A stretch of 64,000 bases of DNA from Elioraea tepidiphila DSM 17972 (lineage in GTDB: Bacteria; Pseudomonadota; Alphaproteobacteria; Acetobacterales; Acetobacteraceae): the NCBI RefSeq assembly GCF_000378465.1, contig NZ_KB899929.1, forward strand, positions 1 to 64,000, written 5' to 3'. The position numbers were made by a program, and so were the translations under genes. Below, piece by piece: positions 60,711-64,000 of this stretch; position 1 is the stretch's first letter, and the number at the start of each line of letters is the position of its first letter. Below the pieces are notes generated by a model. That model searched no databases. It was not told the origin of the DNA and saw nothing but the letters and a program-made list of their open reading frames with translations.

Positions 60711-62539
60711 GGCACGGTCTTCCGGAGCGGGACGACGTCGAGGGAGCTGGCCTGGCGGCCGATCGCGGCGCGGATGAAGCGGGCGGTGATCGGCGTGCCG
60801 TCATAGTGCAGGATCGGCACCAGCCGCGCGGGATCGATGCCGCACTCCGTCGTGATGAGGGTGCGCAGCTGCGCGTCGCGGTTCTGCTCGACCACGAACA
60901 CGGTCTCGTGCGCCTCGATGAAGCGGCTGACGTCCTCGGGAAACGGGAAGGCGCGGATGCGCAGCGCGTCGAGGTGGACGCCGTCCTGCTCCAGCCCGAC
61001 CAGGGCCTCGCGCATCGCCGCGGAGGTGCTGCCGTAGTAGATCACGCCGTAGGGCGTGGTGCGGCTCGCCTTGCGCTCGATCGGCGCCGGCACGAGCGAC
61101 TTCGCGGTCTCGAACTTGCGCAGCAGCCGCTGCATGTTGTCGACATAGGCCGCCCCCTGCTCGGTGTATTTCGCGAAGCGGTCGCGCGAGGTGCCGCGGG
61201 TGAAGAACGCGCCCTTCGACGGATGCGTGCCGGGGTAGGTGCGGTAGGGGATGCCGTCGCCATCGACATCGAGATAGCGGCCGAAGGTGGTGCCGGCCTC
61301 CAGCATCTCGGCCGTCATCACCTTGCCGCGGTCCATCCGCTTGGCGTCGTCCCAGGCGAAGGGCTCGCACAGCCAGTCGTTCATGCCGATGTCGAGATCG
61401 AGCAGCACGAAGATCGTGGTCTGGAGCCGGTCGGCGAGATCGAAGGCGGCCGCGCCGAACTCGAAGCACTCGCGCGGGTCCTCGGGCAGCAGCAGCACGT
61501 GCTTGGTGTCGCCATGGCTCGCATACGCCGCAGAGAGGACGTCGCTCTGCTGCGTGCGCGTCGGCATGCCTGTGGAGGGGCCGGCGCGCTGGACGTCGAA
61601 GATCACCGCCGGGATCTCGGCGAAGTAGGAGAGGCCGACGAACTCCTGCATCAGCGAGATGCCGGGGCCCGAGGTCGCGGTGAAGGCGCGCGCGCCGTTC
61701 CACGACGCGCCGATGACGATGCCGATCGAGGCGAGCTCGTCCTCGGCCTGAACGATGGCGTAGCGTTTGCGCCCGTCCGGGTCGGTGCGGAAGCGGCGGC
61801 AGTAGCGCTCGAACGCCTCGGCGAGCGACGTGCTCGGCGTGATCGGATACCAGGCGCACACGGTCGCGCCGCCATAGACGGCGCCGAGGGCGGCGGCGGC
61901 ATTGCCCTCGACATAGATGCGGTTGCCGACCTTGTCGGCCGGCTCGAGCCGCAATCCGATCTCGGGCAGGTTCGCGCGCGCCCAGTCGCGTCCCATGTGG
62001 AAGGCCTCGCGGTTCGACGCGGCGAGCTTCTCCTTGCCCCTGTACTGCTCGGTCAGAAGCTGTTCGACCGCCGCCGGATCGATGCCGAGCAGGGACGACA
62101 GCGCGCCGACATACATGATGTTCTTGAAGAGCTGACGCTGGCGCGCATCGGTGTACCGCGCATTGCACATCTCGGTAAGCGGCACGCCGAGCACCGTGAT
62201 GTCCTCGCGGAAGCGGCTTCGCGGCAGCGGTTTGGTGCTGTCATAGACCAGGTAGCCGCCCGGCTCGAGCTCGGCGATGTCGCGGTCCCAGGTCTGCGGG
62301 TTCATCGCCACCGCCATGTCGACCCCGCCGCGGCGGCCGAGATGGCCCTCGCCGCTGACGCGCACCTCGAACCAGGTCGGCAGGCCCTGGATGTTGGAGG
62401 GGAAGATGTTGCGCGAGGCGATCGGGATGCCCATGCGCAGGATCGACTTCGCGAAGAGCTGGTTCGCCGAGGCGGAGCCCGAGCCGTTGACGTTGGCGAA
62501 CTTGACGACGAAGTCGTTGACGGCACTCAGCTTCTGCAT
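60707..62539 (-). CDS. korA: 2-oxoacid:ferredoxin oxidoreductase, fused gamma-alpha subunit
   Basis: A 610-residue subunit with the gamma domain first (about 1-190, VVKFANVNGSGSASANQLFAKS; EGHLGRRGGVDMAVAMNP) and the alpha domain after (about 230-610, AWYPITPSTSLAEAF, AEDELASIGIVIGASWNGARAFTATSGPGISLM). YPITPSTS and the conserved TSGPGIS motif are standard. It starts inside the last bases of the GltD-like gene (13-base overlap) and overlaps korB by 4 bases, so all three are co-expressed. ATG at 62539 fixes the start; the frame to 62635 belongs to the upstream gene. Confidence 0.92.
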   Translation of the reverse strand: MQKLSAVNDFVVKFANVNGSGSASANQLFAKSILRMGIPIASRNIFPSNIQGLPTWFEVRVSGEGHLGRRGGVDMAVAMNPQTWDRDIAELEPGGYLVYDSTKPLPRSRFREDITVLGVPLTEMCNARYTDARQRQLFKNIMYVGALSSLLGIDPAAVEQLLTEQYRGKEKLAASNREAFHMGRDWARANLPEIGLRLEPADKVGNRIYVEGNAAAALGAVYGGATVCAWYPITPSTSLAEAFERYCRRFRTDPDGRKRYAIVQAEDELASIGIVIGASWNGARAFTATSGPGISLMQEFVGLSYFAEIPAVIFDVQRAGPSTGMPTRTQQSDVLSAAYASHGDTKHVLLLPEDPRECFEFGAAAFDLADRLQTTIFVLLDLDIGMNDWLCEPFAWDDAKRMDRGKVMTAEMLEAGTTFGRYLDVDGDGIPYRTYPGTHPSKGAFFTRGTSRDRFAKYTEQGAAYVDNMQRLLRKFETAKSLVPAPIERKASRTTPYGVIYYGSTSAAMREALVGLEQDGVHLDALRIRAFPFPEDVSRFIEAHETVFVVEQNRDAQLRTLITTECGIDPARLVPILHYDGTPITARFIRAAIGRQASSLDVVPLRKTVP

Positions 62540-64000
62540 GCGCGCGCCCCGTTGGCGTAGGTCTTCGCGGTCTCGAGATAGAATTTCTGCATGTCCCAGG
62601 CCCCGGTCGGACAGCGCTCGGCGCACAGGCCGCAATGCAGGCAGACGTCCTCGTCCTTCACCATCACCCGGCCGGTCTTCAGCCCGTCCGCGACATAGAG
62701 ATCCTGGCTGCGGTTGATCGCAGGCGCCTTCAGCCGCGTGCGCAGGTCATCCTCCTCGCCGTTCTCGGTGAAGGTGATGCAGTCGGTCGGGCAGATGTCG
62801 ACGCAGCCATCGCACTCGATGCAGAGCTTGGCGTTGAACACCGTCTGCACGTCGCAATTGAGGCAGCGCTGCGCCTCCTTGTAGGCGAGCTCGCGGTCGT
62901 AGCCGAGCTCGACCTCGACACGGATGTCGCGGAGCGCGAGTCGCTCCTCGACATGCGGCACCTTGTAGCGCAGGTCGATGGAGACGTCGTTGTCGTAGCT
63001 CCACTCGTGGATGCCCATCTTCTGGCTGGCCATGCGCACATGCGGGTCCGGCCGATCGCGCACATCCTCGCCACGGCAATGGAGGTCGATGGAGACGGCG
63101 GCCTCGTGCCCGTGCGCGACCGCCCAGATGATGTTCTTCGGCCCGAACGCGGCGTCGCCGCCGAAGAACACGTTGGGCAAGGTCGATTGCAGCGTCACCG
63201 GGTCGAGCTTCGGCAGGCCCCAGCGGTCGAACTCCAGGCCGATGTCGCGCTCGATCCAGGGAAACGCGTTCTCCTGGCCGATCGCGACCAGCACGTCGTC
63301 GCAGTCGTAGGTGACGTCCGGCTCGCCGGTGGGCACGAGGTTGCGCCGTCCCTTGGCGTCGTACTCGGCCTTCACCTTCTCGAACACCATGCCGGTGAGG
63401 CGGCCGTTTTCGTGCAGCACGCGCTTCGGCACCAGGTAGTTGAGGATCGGGATGCCCTCGCGCATCGCGTCCTCCTTCTCCCACGGCGAGGCCTTCATCT
63501 CCTCGAAGCCGGAGCGGACGATCACCTTCACGTCCTCGCCGCCGAGCCGGCGCGCGGAGCGGCAGCAATCCATCGCGGTGTTGCCGCCGCCGAGCACGAT
63601 CACGCGCTTGCCGACCCGCTCGACATGGCCGAACGAGACCTTCGCCAGCCACTCGATGCCGATATGGATGTTGGCGGCCGCCTCCTGCCGTCCCGGCACG
63701 TCGAGCTCGCGCCCGCGCGGCGCGCCGCAGCCGACGAACACGGCGTCGAAGCCCTCGTCGAGCAGCGCCTTCAGGCTTTGCACCCGATGGTTGTAGTGCG
63801 TCACCACGCCACCGCGCCCGGTGATGTAGCCGACCTCCTCCTCGATCACGCTCTCGGGCAGGCGGAAGCGGGGGATCTGGGTCCACATGAACCCGCCGCC
63901 GCGCGCCTCGGCGTCATAGACATGGACCTCGTAGCCGAGCAGGGCGAGGTCGCGCGCCACCGTCAGGCTCGCCGGGCCGGCGCCGACGCAGGCGATCCGC
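62527..64000 (-). CDS. GltD-like FAD/iron-sulfur oxidoreductase, partial
   Basis: A partial gene running off the right edge; 491 codons are visible. The edge gives RIACVGAGPASLTVARDLALLGYEVHVYDA, an FAD-binding Rossmann start, then GGGFMWTQIPRFRLPESV, a second nucleotide loop VIVLGGGNTAMDCCRSARRLGG and GLEFDRWGLPKLD as in glutamate synthase small subunits. A C-terminal ferredoxin domain has CIECDGCVDICP and CLHCGLCAERCP, i.e. two [4Fe-4S] sites, plus CLNCD. Overlaps korA by 13 bases, so it is likely the electron link between KorAB ferredoxin and NAD(P). Start lies beyond the window. Confidence 0.88.
   Translation of the reverse strand, partial: RIACVGAGPASLTVARDLALLGYEVHVYDAEARGGGFMWTQIPRFRLPESVIEEEVGYITGRGGVVTHYNHRVQSLKALLDEGFDAVFVGCGAPRGRELDVPGRQEAAANIHIGIEWLAKVSFGHVERVGKRVIVLGGGNTAMDCCRSARRLGGEDVKVIVRSGFEEMKASPWEKEDAMREGIPILNYLVPKRVLHENGRLTGMVFEKVKAEYDAKGRRNLVPTGEPDVTYDCDDVLVAIGQENAFPWIERDIGLEFDRWGLPKLDPVTLQSTLPNVFFGGDAAFGPKNIIWAVAHGHEAAVSIDLHCRGEDVRDRPDPHVRMASQKMGIHEWSYDNDVSIDLRYKVPHVEERLALRDIRVEVELGYDRELAYKEAQRCLNCDVQTVFNAKLCIECDGCVDICPTDCITFTENGEEDDLRTRLKAPAINRSQDLYVADGLKTGRVMVKDEDVCLHCGLCAERCPTGAWDMQKFYLETAKTYANGARACRS

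Overview
The window is one contiguous stretch of very GC-rich (roughly 70-75% by eye) bacterial chromosome, densely packed with genes on both strands and with many 1-4 base start/stop overlaps. Gene content and order (argD-argF-hslO; radA-cvpA-purF; a ferredoxin-dependent KorAB 2-oxoacid oxidoreductase; TRAP uronate uptake; SufE; a second FtsH) point to an alphaproteobacterium, most likely an Acetobacteraceae/Rhodospirillales member. The genus cannot be fixed from the sequence alone. No rRNA, tRNA, CRISPR array, phage or complete insertion sequence was found. No gene-free stretch exceeds 300 bases; the longest are about 260 bases (38690-38950) and about 200 bases (1-206, 36543-36742, 47298-47503).

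Layout. 0.2-4.4 kb: arginine genes argD-argF, redox chaperone hslO, a lipoprotein and a RidA protein. 4.4-9.0 kb: a palindromic repeat, recR, and a leftward purH-rmuC-nupC operon. 9.0-13.7 kb: three back-to-back hairpins, then a leftward heparinase II/III-asnB-glycosyltransferase operon that looks like surface-glycan work. 13.8-18.6 kb: a sugar-acid dehydratase, lepA and a 2-hydroxyacid dehydrogenase. 18.6-21.3 kb: a four-gene leftward operon of unknown function (84-aa protein, two paralogous beta-rich proteins, a kinase-less PASTA protein), the best candidate here for an undescribed system. 21.5-28.1 kb: a hexuronate oxidation operon (TRAP transporter, enolase-superfamily enzyme, lactonase, uronate dehydrogenase) with a divergent GntR regulator. 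28.0-31.2 kb: an arsenate operon with an ArsR-ArsC fusion, GAPDH, and arsJ interrupted by an in-frame amber codon. 31.2-36.5 kb: radA-cvpA-purF-SDR-epimerase. 36.7-38.7 kb: a lower-GC two-gene island (Bug-type binding protein plus PuuE-like deacetylase). 39-45.4 kb: pgi-mutL-serine hydrolase-peptide-binding protein. 45.5-48.3 kb: glyoxylate carboligase with divergent IclR regulator. 48.3-51.3 kb: small membrane and exported proteins, a TetR-like protein and a MATE exporter. 51.4-56.3 kb: a polyamine-type ABC importer with RraA-like and flavin-oxidase-like genes. 56.4-59.6 kb: ftsH paralogue, a TIM-barrel isomerase and sufE. 59.7-64 kb: korB-korA and a GltD-like iron-sulfur flavoprotein that runs off the right edge.

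Metabolic theme: the cell appears able to import and oxidise sugar acids (uronates, probably aldonates, glyoxylate) and to run reductive or ferredoxin-linked 2-oxoacid chemistry, on a background of housekeeping purine, arginine and DNA-repair genes.
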